Assembly: GCF_024806495.1 (NCBI RefSeq)
Contig: NZ_JANUFF010000005.1
Location: 1-64,000, forward strand
DNA from: Chryseobacterium sp. JUb7
GTDB taxonomy: Bacteria; Bacteroidota; Bacteroidia; Flavobacteriales; Weeksellaceae
Reading direction: 5' to 3'
DNA length: 64,000 nt
Shown: one piece after another, positions 19,251 through 27,600 of the stretch
Layout: each line of letters opens with the position of its first letter
Numbering within the stretch: the stretch's first letter is position 1
Notes under the pieces: generated by a model
What the model was told of the DNA's origin: nothing
Database searches by the model: none
Seen by the model: only the letters and a program-made list of their open reading frames with translations
Made by a program: the position numbers and the translations under genes

Positions 19251-20951
19251 TTAATCTTTAATTATGGGTATCTCTATATAACTATCATTATAAAATTTAA
19301 TTTCCACAGGCTCTTTTGCATCATCAATCGTTTCATCGCTTACTGCCTTTCCGGTTCCATAATTTATTTCCCAGAAGGGGCTTTTTACAAGCCCTATCAT
19401 TAAAACCAACCTACTTCCCTTTGCTATCCTTTTACTTATGAATTCTGAATTATATATTGAAATTATTTCTTTTCTCCCTGGAACTAGAAGATCACGTTTT
19501 TTATTATTTGCAGAATAGCTTGCCCTTGAAAGATTGTTTGACAGCAAAAAGTACTTTCCGTCATTCATTAATTCATACAGATTCATATAAATGTCAACAT
19601 CTTTTTTATTAACAGAAAAATTTAATTGACCGGTAAAATTCCCTGTAAGCTCAAAAGGCTTAACAAAAGGTTTCGAAGTAAATACAACATTGTTTTTTTC
19701 ATAAATATGGCTGTCAATGATGTTATATTTAAGATTTAACAGCTCATCTGTATCCAATCTGTTTTTTAAATCTACCTGTATTTTGGTAAAATTTGCTTTA
19801 TCAGATCGGGTATCTGACAGAATATTTCCATCAGGTGTGTGAGTCATGTATAATTTTTGTCGTGCAATAGCATTAAAAGAGCTGATACTCTTCCATTGAT
19901 TATCTCCGATCACCTGATAGTTGATTTTATCTTTCAGAAAGGAGGGTTTGGGTTTTCCGTTTAATATATAATCAAACCACTCAAGGAAAATTTTATGCAG
20001 ATCTATTTTTGCAACAGGATCTATGGAAAAATTTTTAATGGTTTTATTAATATTTCCTTGGCTCCCTGCATGATCGTATGGACCAATGATTAAATAATGT
20101 TCCGCATTTTTGTTAAACTTTGTATGCTGAAGGAAATAATGCATTGCTCCACGCTGATTCCAGTCAAAATATCCGGTTGTAGAAAGAACAGGAATATTAA
20201 TTCCTTCAAAATCCTTTTCATCCGGAATCATACGCTGCCAATATTCATCTTCATCAGGGTGGTTTAGCCATTTTTGAAAAACAGGATTAGGCTTCCCGCT
20301 TATCGAATCCAATTTTCTGAATTGTTTTCCACTTTCATACCAGCTCTTATAAACTGAGTTCCATTTTTGGGTATTATTAAAATCAGTATTATCCGTCATC
20401 TTGCTATTCATCACCTGATCAAGCCAACGGAGCGTATAAGACATAAAAATATGATTGCGCATCGGAAAATCCATTACCCCAACACCTACGGATGCCTGAG
20501 GAATAATCGTTTTAAGCGCTGGGTTGAGCTTCTTTGCAGCAGCCCATTGGCTAAATCCAAGATAACTTCCGCCAATCATTCCGACTTTTCCGTTGCTCCA
20601 TGGCTGCTCTACAATCCAGTCTATAACGGTATTGATATCTTCGGTTTCATGCTCAAAAGGTTCAATCGGATCAGGACTCAGATATTTTCCTCTTGTATTA
20701 AGAATAACTCCGGCATAACCTTTTTGTGCAAAATACTTTGCTCTGTCAATATTTTTTGGATCAGCATAAATGGTGTTGATAAGAATCGTATTTTTTGGAT
20801 TTCCGGTTGAATTTAAAACAACACTTACTGTGACAATTCCGTTATCTTTCGTCCTGATATTAATGCTGTCATAGACCTTGTAGCTCATCTTTTGAGAAAA
20901 GATAAACGTAAAACACACCAGAAAACAGATCAAGAAAACTTTTTTCATCAT
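19251..20951 (-). CDS. CocE/NonD (S15-like) serine hydrolase, short paralogue
   Basis: An alpha/beta hydrolase of the CocE/X-Pro dipeptidyl-peptidase family with a Sec signal peptide (KKVFLICFLVCFTFIFSQ). The nucleophile is Ser in GGSYLGFSQW, the acid Asp is in the TTGYFD segment and the His is in IGPYDHAG. It ends with the family jelly-roll domain and a DSYIEIPI tail. It resembles the paralogues at 21,118 and 34,155 but lacks their roughly 190-residue N-terminal helical region. The ATGATG at 20951 is the likely start: a promoter and terminator sit just upstream, inside the longer open frame. It may process a peptide, but the substrate is unknown. Confidence 0.82.
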   Translation of the reverse strand: MMKKVFLICFLVCFTFIFSQKMSYKVYDSINIRTKDNGIVTVSVVLNSTGNPKNTILINTIYADPKNIDRAKYFAQKGYAGVILNTRGKYLSPDPIEPFEHETEDINTVIDWIVEQPWSNGKVGMIGGSYLGFSQWAAAKKLNPALKTIIPQASVGVGVMDFPMRNHIFMSYTLRWLDQVMNSKMTDNTDFNNTQKWNSVYKSWYESGKQFRKLDSISGKPNPVFQKWLNHPDEDEYWQRMIPDEKDFEGINIPVLSTTGYFDWNQRGAMHYFLQHTKFNKNAEHYLIIGPYDHAGSQGNINKTIKNFSIDPVAKIDLHKIFLEWFDYILNGKPKPSFLKDKINYQVIGDNQWKSISSFNAIARQKLYMTHTPDGNILSDTRSDKANFTKIQVDLKNRLDTDELLNLKYNIIDSHIYEKNNVVFTSKPFVKPFELTGNFTGQLNFSVNKKDVDIYMNLYELMNDGKYFLLSNNLSRASYSANNKKRDLLVPGRKEIISIYNSEFISKRIAKGSRLVLMIGLVKSPFWEINYGTGKAVSDETIDDAKEPVEIKFYNDSYIEIPIIKD

Positions 20952-20965
20952 AGTAACTTCTATAA

Positions 20966-20997
20966 CAAAAGTAAGCTTCCTGTAAGAGTTTTTCAAA
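20966..20997 (-). promoter_or_regulatory. Promoter of the short CocE/S15 gene
   Basis: TTTG (20994-20997), a 20-nt spacer and TACTTTTG (20966-20973) fit the Bacteroidota promoter pattern. The start codon at 20951 follows within about 15 nt. Together with the terminator just upstream, it suggests transcription separate from the gene at 21,118. Confidence 0.55.
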
Positions 20998-21037
20998 AAA
21001 ACAAGCCGAATGATCACAATGAATGTTCATTCGGCTT
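20996..21037 (-). terminator. Intrinsic terminator between two CocE/S15 genes
   Basis: On the minus strand, an 11-bp perfect stem (21027-21037 with 21003-21013) is followed within a base or two by a T-run at 20996-21001. It ends the transcript carrying the lanthipeptide-like precursor and the second CocE/S15 gene. Confidence 0.7.
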
Positions 21038-21117
21038 TATGTATAATGGGTATTAGTTTTTATTTTTTTTGAACCCTGCAATACAATATATCGTCTTTAA
21101 AAAAGGAAATAAGAAAA

Positions 21118-23364
21118 TTACTGCCTTACAGGGATTTCAATATAGCTGTCATTAAAGAATTTAATATCCAAAGGTTCTTTTGCATCATCGATTGTTTCAT
21201 CGCTTACATCTTTTCCGGATCCGTAATTGATTTGCCATAACGGACTTTTCAACACTCCCACGATTAAAACAAGTTTACTTCCTTTTTCTATTTTCTTACT
21301 TACAAAATCATTATTAATGATTGGAATAATTTCTTTTTTCCCCGGTGTAAGAAGATTTCTTTTTTCATTATTTTTCGCGTAGCTCGCACGGGTGACGTAT
21401 TTTATCAATTGGAAATACTTTCCGTCTGGCATCAGCTCGTATAGGTTTATATAAAGATCCACATCTTTTTTATTGGTTAAAACTTTAAGATCTCCGGTGA
21501 AATTTCCGGAAAACTCTACCGTTTTATCAAATGTCTTGGTAGAAAAAATCAGGCTGTTTTTTTTATAAACCAATGTATCTATGATATTATTCTTCTGGTT
21601 GATGATCTCATCCGCATCAGTTCTGTCTGAAAAATTAATTTTCAATGCTGAAAAATCTTTTCCATTGGACTTTACATCAGAAAGAATCAGTTCTTTCCCA
21701 TTATTATCAAGGTAGAGCTTCGTTTTATTTTCTTCAAACGTTTCAATGGAACTCGTACTTTTCCATTGATTGGCACCCATCACCTGATAATTGATTTTAT
21801 CTTTTAAGAAAGCCGGTTTTTGTTTTCCTTTAAAAATATAATCAAACCACTCCATCCATATTTTATTCAGATCTACTTTTGCAACAGGATCGATGGTATA
21901 GTTTTTAAATTCATTTCTAATATTCCCTTCTGCACCTGCATGATCATATGGACCTATAATAAGATAGTGATCTGCATTTTTATAATATTTGTTATGCTCT
22001 TTAAAATAATATAGCGCTCCCGGCTTATCCGGATCATAATATCCTGTTGTTGTCAGTACCGGAATATTAATTTTTGCATATTCTTTTTTATAGGGCACCA
22101 TCCCTTTCCAGAAGTCATCATAACCAGGGTGTGCCAGCCATTTCTGGAAAATAACGTTGGTTTTTCCACTTATTGAATCCAGCTTTCGAAAAGATTTCCC
22201 ACTTTCATACCATTTCTTATAAACAGAATTCCAGTGATCGGTATTATTAAAACTGTCAAAATCCGTCATCCTGTTGTTGGTCACATTGTTCAGCCAACGC
22301 AGAGCATAAGACATAAATACATTATTGGTCATCGGATAATCCATTGTTCCGATTCCTACGGAAGCCTGAGGAACAATTGTTTTAAGAGCCGGATGCAGCT
22401 TCTTGGTAGCTGCCCACTGACTAAATCCGAGGTAACTTCCTCCTATCATCCCAACATTTCCGTTACTCCACGACTGTTTGATTATCCAGTTGATAGCTTC
22501 AGAAATATCATTTACTTCGTGCTCAAAAGGTTCAATACTGTCTGTACTTAAATACTTCCCTCTTGTATTGAGAATAACCACTGCATATCCATGACTTGCC
22601 AGTTCTTTAGCAATACCGATATTTTCTTTACCCGAATAAATCGTATTTAACAGTATCGTATTATCTGGCTTTACGCCTTTTACATTATTTAATACAACAC
22701 TTAGGCTCAGTACAGCTTTATCTTTTGTATAAATTTTTATACTGTCATGTATAACAAAAGCTTCTTTATCTAGTTTTTTGATCAAAGGAATGGCTATTCC
22801 GATGCTTTTTTTAGCGACATTGTACGTATTGTATTTTCTGCATAACTGTAATGCATCTGCTACATCTATATCGTTTTTTTCAAGGTGTTTTTTTATAAAT
22901 TCTGTAATTTCTTTTTCTAAAGAAGAAACATTAGTCGCAAAAAACTGGGGCAGAAATGCTCTTGAACCTATGGACAGCTGATCATATTTTTTAATAAACT
23001 CTTCTTTATATATTTTCTCAAATTCAGTCGTCGCTTTAGTTCTTTTAAGGGTTTTATTATAGATTTCAAACTGTACTCCTACCACATCGGCCAGTGTAGG
23101 ATTACTCTTTGCAAAACTCTTAAGCGAATCTAATTGGATGAGAGACAAATTATAATCTTCATTGAGCATACTTATTCTGAAAATATTATCATAATAAGTT
23201 GCCTTGTCTTTTTCTTTGTATTGTACTTTTAATTCCTTAGCCAAATATTTAATCAGGCTTTCAGGATTTGAAACTGTATAATCACTGATTTTATTCAAAC
23301 TGATTTTTTGACAGAAAACAATATTAATACAAAGGATAAAATATAAAAAGAAGATTTTTTTCAT
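21118..23364 (-). CDS. CocE/NonD (S15-like) serine hydrolase with N-terminal helical region
   Basis: A 748-residue secreted hydrolase. Residues 1-18 are a signal peptide. Residues about 20-205 are helical and resemble an alpha-solenoid/TPR-like region. Residues about 210-560 are an alpha/beta hydrolase with Ser in GGSYLGFSQW, Asp in TTGYYDPD and His in IGPYDHAG. The C-terminal jelly-roll ends in DSYIEIPV. It starts 13 nt after the stop of the 65-aa precursor gene, so the two form one operon. This position suggests a role in leader removal, maturation or degradation of that peptide, but that is inference. It is a close paralogue of 34,155-36,395. Confidence 0.85.
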   Translation of the reverse strand: MKKIFFLYFILCINIVFCQKISLNKISDYTVSNPESLIKYLAKELKVQYKEKDKATYYDNIFRISMLNEDYNLSLIQLDSLKSFAKSNPTLADVVGVQFEIYNKTLKRTKATTEFEKIYKEEFIKKYDQLSIGSRAFLPQFFATNVSSLEKEITEFIKKHLEKNDIDVADALQLCRKYNTYNVAKKSIGIAIPLIKKLDKEAFVIHDSIKIYTKDKAVLSLSVVLNNVKGVKPDNTILLNTIYSGKENIGIAKELASHGYAVVILNTRGKYLSTDSIEPFEHEVNDISEAINWIIKQSWSNGNVGMIGGSYLGFSQWAATKKLHPALKTIVPQASVGIGTMDYPMTNNVFMSYALRWLNNVTNNRMTDFDSFNNTDHWNSVYKKWYESGKSFRKLDSISGKTNVIFQKWLAHPGYDDFWKGMVPYKKEYAKINIPVLTTTGYYDPDKPGALYYFKEHNKYYKNADHYLIIGPYDHAGAEGNIRNEFKNYTIDPVAKVDLNKIWMEWFDYIFKGKQKPAFLKDKINYQVMGANQWKSTSSIETFEENKTKLYLDNNGKELILSDVKSNGKDFSALKINFSDRTDADEIINQKNNIIDTLVYKKNSLIFSTKTFDKTVEFSGNFTGDLKVLTNKKDVDLYINLYELMPDGKYFQLIKYVTRASYAKNNEKRNLLTPGKKEIIPIINNDFVSKKIEKGSKLVLIVGVLKSPLWQINYGSGKDVSDETIDDAKEPLDIKFFNDSYIEIPVRQ

Positions 23365-23377
23365 TTAAAAAATTAGA

Positions 23378-23575
23378 TTAATCCAACGTCATGGTTGGCA
23401 GAGTTCTGATGGTCCATAGTGTATGATCTACAACCGTATGAGTATCCCCTTCATTTTCAAAAGCATTTGCAGGGTTTCCTTTTCCCCCTTTTATAGCATT
23501 CGTTCCGGTTGTTATTTTTGCCATTTGCAATTTCTTCAATGACAGTTTTTTCTCTTTGCGTGTGTCTTTTTTCAT
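23378..23575 (-). CDS. Putative RiPP precursor: lanthipeptide-like leader, Cys-free Thr-rich core
   Basis: A 65-residue peptide. The leader has the K-rich L-x-L-x-K-L pattern of Bacteroidota class I lanthipeptide precursors (KKLSLKKLQMAKI at about 9-21) and ends at an IKGG motif near residue 31. The remaining 34 residues contain seven Thr, five of them spaced 3, 3, 3 and 2 apart (TLWTIRTLPTMT), with no Ser and no Cys. With the split LanB at 31,099-34,149 it could be dehydrated to dehydrobutyrines, but thioether rings are impossible without Cys. It is followed after 13 nt by a CocE/S15 gene. Its promoter region is described at 23,604-23,663. Confidence 0.7.
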   Translation of the reverse strand: MKKDTRKEKKLSLKKLQMAKITTGTNAIKGGKGNPANAFENEGDTHTVVDHTLWTIRTLPTMTLD

Positions 23576-23603
23576 TGTTATAAGTATCTTAAATTTTGTG
23601 ATG

Positions 23604-23663
23604 CAAATTAATCTCGATTATTCGGTTTTTCAAAAATATGCATCCCAAAATTTACCAATTTCG
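23604..23663 (-). promoter_or_regulatory. Promoter and 22-nt upstream element of the lanthipeptide-like precursor
   Basis: On the minus strand a 22-nt element (23642-23663) begins with CGAAATT. It is followed after 7 nt by TTTG (23631-23634), 19 nt, and TTAATTTG then C (23604-23611), one mismatch to TAnnTTTG. The first half of the element also forms an AATTTCG/CGAAATT inverted repeat (23657-23674). The same element and spacing occur before the Sdp-like operon at 25,564-25,623. Confidence 0.5.
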
Positions 23664-23704
23664 TACTCGAAATTTCACAACTACTTAATTTTCAACACTA
23701 ATTA

Positions 23705-25438
23705 TTAAGACTGCTCTTGCAGGAGTTTAATGTAATAAGAAGGCAGAGTTCCTGTAATTTTTCTGAAAGCATTCGAAAATGACTCAGAATTGTTATATCC
23801 AATATCATCCGCAATTGATGCAATGGTATGCTTTCTTAGCTTTTCATTTCGGTTCAGTTCTTCGATGATATAATGTATTCTTACCTCATTAAGATACTGC
23901 GAAAAATTTTTCCCTTTCAGTTCGTTTACAGATTTGGATAAATAATCACGATTCGTTTCAAGGTCTTTGGCCAGACTGTCAACAGTAATATTCTTACGCA
24001 GAAAATCTTTATTATTTTCAAACGCCTCCAATTTTATTTTTATATCCTGAAGTTTCTGATCAGACAATATCTTTTTGCCTTTTTCTTCTTTGACCACATT
24101 TTGTTCTGCGGGTTTATTATCAGAAACAGGTATAATCTCTTTTTGTTCTTTTGATTTTTCCAGCAGAAGATCTGCCTGCCTTTGATATTCTTTAATCCTT
24201 TTTTTATTTTTCCTATAAATATAACCCAATGAGAAAATGATAATTGCCCCAATTCCCAGAAAGCAATACAGCAAATAATTTCTGTTATCGAGATCTTTTA
24301 TAAGCTGTTCTTTTTCTTCCATCAAAATGGGCGTATCATATTTCCTGTAGATCTCTTTAGACAAATACTGTTTATTATTATTAACAATACTGTCTGCATA
24401 AAAAAGCTTGTCGATGTATTTCAACTGATTCTCCTTGTCGCCATTTTTTTTATAATAATCAATCAGTACTTCGTACCGGTCACGGGTGATCGGAATAAAA
24501 TCATTGGAAGCAAAAGAAAGTGAATCCGATTTTATAAAATATTCGATCGCCTGCTTTTCTTTTTTGCTGTCTTTATTAATTTTTCCCAGAAAGTAATAAG
24601 CTACTGACAGATTAGAAAAATCTTTATTCTTAATCAGTTCTTTTTCTATTTTTAGAAGATGAGTTGCCGCAGCGGTGTAATTTTTAAGATAATAGTCCGC
24701 TATTCCTTCAGACATTACAAAATAGATATAATGGGTATAATCATTATACTTCTTACACTCTTCTATTCCTATTTTATTATACAATTTACTTTGCTGATAC
24801 TGCTTATTCTTACTATAAGAATTGGATACCGAAAATATAGATCCGATATAGCTTTTTACATCTTTATCTTTTGTTTCGACTTTCTTCTTTTGATATTGAT
24901 AATATTCCAGAAAAAGCGGAAGAGCTTCTTCATTTTCTTCCGTTGCTGTTTTTAAAATTCCCACTAACTTTTTAATGTAATAAAACTGGTCAGTATTCCT
25001 GTTTCTTGATAAATTTTGAGCTTCAATATAGCTATCCAAAGCATTCTTATATTTAAATTCATAATTATATAAGATTCCTTTTATGATATATGCTTTTGCC
25101 GGATAATCTTTATCATTCGTAATGTTTTTAGTCAATGCCAGCAAAGAATCTGCATACGGATGACCTTTTTGACCTTCCAGACCTCTTACATGAGCTATTT
25201 TGTAATAACCATCATAAATAAGCTTATTATTTTTCTCCAGTTTCCCTTTTTTCAGGATGGCATTGGCGTAAAACTCGGCTTTATCATTATCAATTCGGAA
25301 TACTTTACTATATTCTTTCTCTAATTGTTCAAAGTTTTTGCCCCGTAACGAATCAGGAATATGGAAATTCTTTATACTTTGGCCAAAGCACATACCCTGA
25401 AAAAGTAAAAAGAAAAAAAAGAGGGATATTTTATACAT
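23705..25438 (-). CDS. Membrane TPR-AraC family transcriptional regulator
   Basis: A protein of about 577 residues. A signal-like segment (ISLFFFFLLFQGMCFGQ) starts it, followed by about 350 residues of TPR-like helical repeats predicted to be periplasmic. One membrane helix (NYLLYCFLGIGAIIIFSLGYIYRK) comes next, and an AraC-type helix-turn-helix pair (NVDSLAKDL-like and SIADDIGYNNSESFSNAFRKITG) at the C-terminus. This one-component membrane regulator type is common in Bacteroidota. It lies between the promoters of the lanthipeptide-like precursor and of the Sdp-like operon, both of which share a 22-nt element, so it is a candidate controller of both. Start chosen at MYKISLF (25438). Confidence 0.82.
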   Translation of the reverse strand: MYKISLFFFFLLFQGMCFGQSIKNFHIPDSLRGKNFEQLEKEYSKVFRIDNDKAEFYANAILKKGKLEKNNKLIYDGYYKIAHVRGLEGQKGHPYADSLLALTKNITNDKDYPAKAYIIKGILYNYEFKYKNALDSYIEAQNLSRNRNTDQFYYIKKLVGILKTATEENEEALPLFLEYYQYQKKKVETKDKDVKSYIGSIFSVSNSYSKNKQYQQSKLYNKIGIEECKKYNDYTHYIYFVMSEGIADYYLKNYTAAATHLLKIEKELIKNKDFSNLSVAYYFLGKINKDSKKEKQAIEYFIKSDSLSFASNDFIPITRDRYEVLIDYYKKNGDKENQLKYIDKLFYADSIVNNNKQYLSKEIYRKYDTPILMEEKEQLIKDLDNRNYLLYCFLGIGAIIIFSLGYIYRKNKKRIKEYQRQADLLLEKSKEQKEIIPVSDNKPAEQNVVKEEKGKKILSDQKLQDIKIKLEAFENNKDFLRKNITVDSLAKDLETNRDYLSKSVNELKGKNFSQYLNEVRIHYIIEELNRNEKLRKHTIASIADDIGYNNSESFSNAFRKITGTLPSYYIKLLQEQS

Positions 25439-25513
25439 ATTTTTCCAACAAAACAACATTAATATTTTACTGCTTTTTTAAAAATAAAATTTAAAAAGCA
25501 CATTTTCGAGCCA

Positions 25514-25546
25514 CAAAAATAATCCAATTACTGGCTTTTTACCAAA
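25514..25546 (-). promoter_or_regulatory. Promoter of the TPR-AraC regulator
   Basis: TTTG (25543-25546), a 21-nt spacer and TATTTTTG (25514-25521) match the Bacteroidota consensus on the minus strand. The start codon is about 75 nt downstream. Confidence 0.5.
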
Positions 25547-25563
25547 TCCGATCTTACAATAGC

Positions 25564-25623
25564 CGAAATTTATCAATTCCGATATCCTTTGTTTGTGAAA
25601 AATCCTGATCCTTCACATCTTTG
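25564..25623 (+). promoter_or_regulatory. Promoter and 22-nt upstream element of the Sdp-like operon
   Basis: The element at 25564-25585 starts with CGAAATT and matches that of the lanthipeptide-like precursor at 15 of 22 positions by eye. It is followed after 6 nt by TTTG (25592-25595), 20 nt and CATCTTTG then C (25616-25623). The -7 box is 30 nt from the end of the element, as in the other promoter. Confidence 0.5.
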
Positions 25624-25755
25624 CTCCAGGGTAAAGACACAAACCCAAAATTTTTGTATGTGCACAGTATAAGAATTAAAAAAAATTATTTCGATTAAAC
25701 CCACGTCAGGGATTGTATGACAAAAAAATTATTAATCAAAAAAAGTTAAATTATT

Positions 25756-26022
25756 ATGAACAAAAAAATTAAAAACGCAGTTTTCGCCGGTGGTATGTCT
25801 TTCGTATTAGCATTAAACTTCTTAATGCCTAACGTAACTAAAGCACAAGGAATAGCATATGCTAACCAAACTCAGTCTTCAAATACTTCTCGTGAAGCAC
25901 TTCCACCAGGATCACAAGTATCATATGTAGCTATAGCTGCTGTATTCCTTGTAGTAGCAACATTAAAAGGTCTTCAAGTTGCTGAAGGAGAATCTATAAG
26001 CAATCTAAACAATCTAGATTAA
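25756..26022 (+). CDS. Secreted hydrophobic peptide, candidate SdpC-like toxin precursor
   Basis: An 88-residue peptide. Residues 1-30 form a Sec signal peptide ending in NVTKA with likely cleavage before QG. About 20 polar residues follow, then a hydrophobic segment (YVAIAAVFLVVATL, about 57-70) and a polar tail. There is no Cys. It is the first gene of an operon whose next two products resemble SdpA and SdpB, which mature the Bacillus SdpC toxin. It is much shorter than SdpC (about 200 residues) and lacks the disulfide of the SDP peptide. A strong hairpin follows its stop. The toxin role is inferred from context. Confidence 0.65.
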   Translation: MNKKIKNAVFAGGMSFVLALNFLMPNVTKAQGIAYANQTQSSNTSREALPPGSQVSYVAIAAVFLVVATLKGLQVAEGESISNLNNLD

Positions 26023-26033
26023 TAAACAAAAAA

Positions 26034-26057
26034 ATGGCTCATTTCCGAATGAGCCAT
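26034..26057 (+). terminator. Hairpin between peptide gene and SdpA-like gene
   Basis: Perfect 10-bp stem (26034-26043 and 26048-26057) with a TCCG loop, followed by a short T-rich stretch, 11 nt before the next ATG. Without a long T-run it probably acts as a partial terminator or 3'-end stabiliser, giving more precursor message than downstream message. Confidence 0.6.
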
Positions 26058-26068
26058 ACTTTTAGCTT

Positions 26069-26710
26069 ATGAAAAAGATAATTAAAATTATTTTATTAAT
26101 ATTTATTTCCTTTTATTGGATTCTTACACTAATATATAATTCGCCCAATAATTACATTAGAATAAAGCTGGAAAAAGAAATAAAATTCTTCAGTCTTTTT
26201 TTTGAACAAAAATGGAATTTTTTTGCTCCTCCTCCACAGGATAATTACAAACTTTACTTTACTTATTTAGATCAAAACAAAAATCAGATAGCCGTATACG
26301 AGGTATTTTCTTCCATTATTGAATCCAAAAGGAATACCAGGCCCTTTAACTTAAGAGCTGAAATGATAGACTATACCATTTATGGATCTTTAGATAATAT
26401 AATGCAAAGCCTTATACGAGAAAGAGAAAAAGAAAAAATTAAATATCCTGAACTAAGCCTTGAAAAACTCAACAGTATTGCAAGAGAAGAAATCATTAGG
26501 AGCCCAGAAAGTATTGAAGGATTTTTGTTATTAAAAAACTATTCTAAAATCATTGGTACAGAACATCTTAACAAGAATCAATTAGCCTCTGTGAAATATA
26601 TTGGCATAACAATAAATAGCGAAGAAATTAAAAAATTTGCAGAAAGAGATAACAATAAACCAAAACTAGAGTCTAATTTAATTGATTTTAATCCTTATCC
26701 TTTACAATGA
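26069..26710 (+). CDS. SdpA-family antimicrobial peptide system protein
   Basis: A 213-residue protein with a single N-terminal membrane helix (IIKIILLIFISFYWILTLIY). An aromatic segment, EQKWNFFAPPPQDNYKLYF, lies at about residues 46-64; the W-x-F-F-x-P pattern fits the SdpA family. In Bacillus SdpA acts with SdpB to convert SdpC into the active SDP toxin. This protein is somewhat longer than SdpA of Bacillus, the extra part being a C-terminal charged helical region. It overlaps the SdpB-like gene by 4 nt (ATGA). The family call rests on one motif plus synteny. Confidence 0.6.
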   Translation: MKKIIKIILLIFISFYWILTLIYNSPNNYIRIKLEKEIKFFSLFFEQKWNFFAPPPQDNYKLYFTYLDQNKNQIAVYEVFSSIIESKRNTRPFNLRAEMIDYTIYGSLDNIMQSLIREREKEKIKYPELSLEKLNSIAREEIIRSPESIEGFLLLKNYSKIIGTEHLNKNQLASVKYIGITINSEEIKKFAERDNNKPKLESNLIDFNPYPLQ

Positions 26711-27600
26711 AAAAACTTTTCCAATCCAATCACTACATATACCTTTCTATTTTCAGGATATTAATCTCAATTCATATTTTTAAAAAATATTTACAGATCT
26801 TTTTTAATAAAGATTTAATAACTGATATTAGATTTTTACAAGGATCTCCACAGGATCCCCTCCTTAATATGTTGGGAATACAGCAGGTTTTAATTTTACA
26901 GAATATAAATATATTACTCAGTATTATACTTATATTATGCATTTTTTTTGCTTGTGGAATTTTCAGATACATCACTCCTTTATTATTATTCATCTCTGTG
27001 GACCTAATCCAAAGATCATATCCTTTAATACTAAACGGAGGTGATAATTTACTGAAGTTCATTTTACTTTATATGATTTTCACAGATTGCTACAGATATT
27101 TCACAATTAATAATAGTAAAGAACAAAAAAAGGACAGCATCTCATATTTTTTAAATCAAGTTTCGATTTTATCAATAAAAATTCATCTATCTTTGATTTA
27201 TCTTGTTTCTGCACTGTTTAAATTTAATGCTAAGGTATGGTTTAGTGGTGTTGCTACTTATTATACATTACAGATAGAAAGATTTAAAGGAACTGAGCTA
27301 AATAATGTTTTAGCAAATAACGGAATTTTTGTAACGTTTTCTACTTACATAACTTTACTTTGGGAGCTGGTGTTTCCTTTCCTGGTGTGGCACAAAACAG
27401 GTAAATATGTAGTTTTCGCAATCGGGATAGCCATTCATTTAGGAATTTACATATTTATGATGATTCATGATTTCGAGATCTTATTTATGATGTGCTACGG
27501 CTTTTTCATTACCGATGAAGAATTGAAAAAAGCAGGACTATACTATCGAAAAGGTATCATTTTATTAAAAAATAAAGTATTGAAAAAACAATATGCTTGA
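26707..27600 (+). CDS. SdpB-family HTTM (vitamin K-dependent carboxylase-like) membrane protein
   Basis: A 297-residue protein with about seven or eight membrane helices. It carries HTTM-like segments: LNGGDNLLKFILLYMIF, HLSLIYLVSALFKFNAKVWFSG and IHLGIYIFMMIHDFEILFMM. These are the pattern of SdpB and related proteins distantly like gamma-glutamyl carboxylase. SdpB is required for production of the SDP toxin. It overlaps its neighbours on both sides (4 nt upstream, 8 nt downstream), indicating a tightly coupled operon. It is conspicuously AT-rich compared with flanking housekeeping genes. Confidence 0.72.
   Translation: MKKLFQSNHYIYLSIFRILISIHIFKKYLQIFFNKDLITDIRFLQGSPQDPLLNMLGIQQVLILQNINILLSIILILCIFFACGIFRYITPLLLFISVDLIQRSYPLILNGGDNLLKFILLYMIFTDCYRYFTINNSKEQKKDSISYFLNQVSILSIKIHLSLIYLVSALFKFNAKVWFSGVATYYTLQIERFKGTELNNVLANNGIFVTFSTYITLLWELVFPFLVWHKTGKYVVFAIGIAIHLGIYIFMMIHDFEILFMMCYGFFITDEELKKAGLYYRKGIILLKNKVLKKQYA

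Larger units (their letters stand above)
25460..25755. other. Divergent promoter region between regulator and Sdp-like operon
   Basis: About 300 nt without a gene. It contains the regulator promoter (25514-25546, minus), the 22-nt element (25564-25585) and the Sdp-like operon promoter (25592-25623, plus). These are followed by a leader of about 125 nt rich in A-runs. The arrangement suggests control by the adjacent TPR-AraC protein. Confidence 0.55.

Noticed and set aside
20952..21017. Upstream 22-codon extension of the short CocE/S15 gene
   Set aside because: It spans a promoter and a terminator T-run, and the signal peptide starts naturally at the ATGATG at 20,951.
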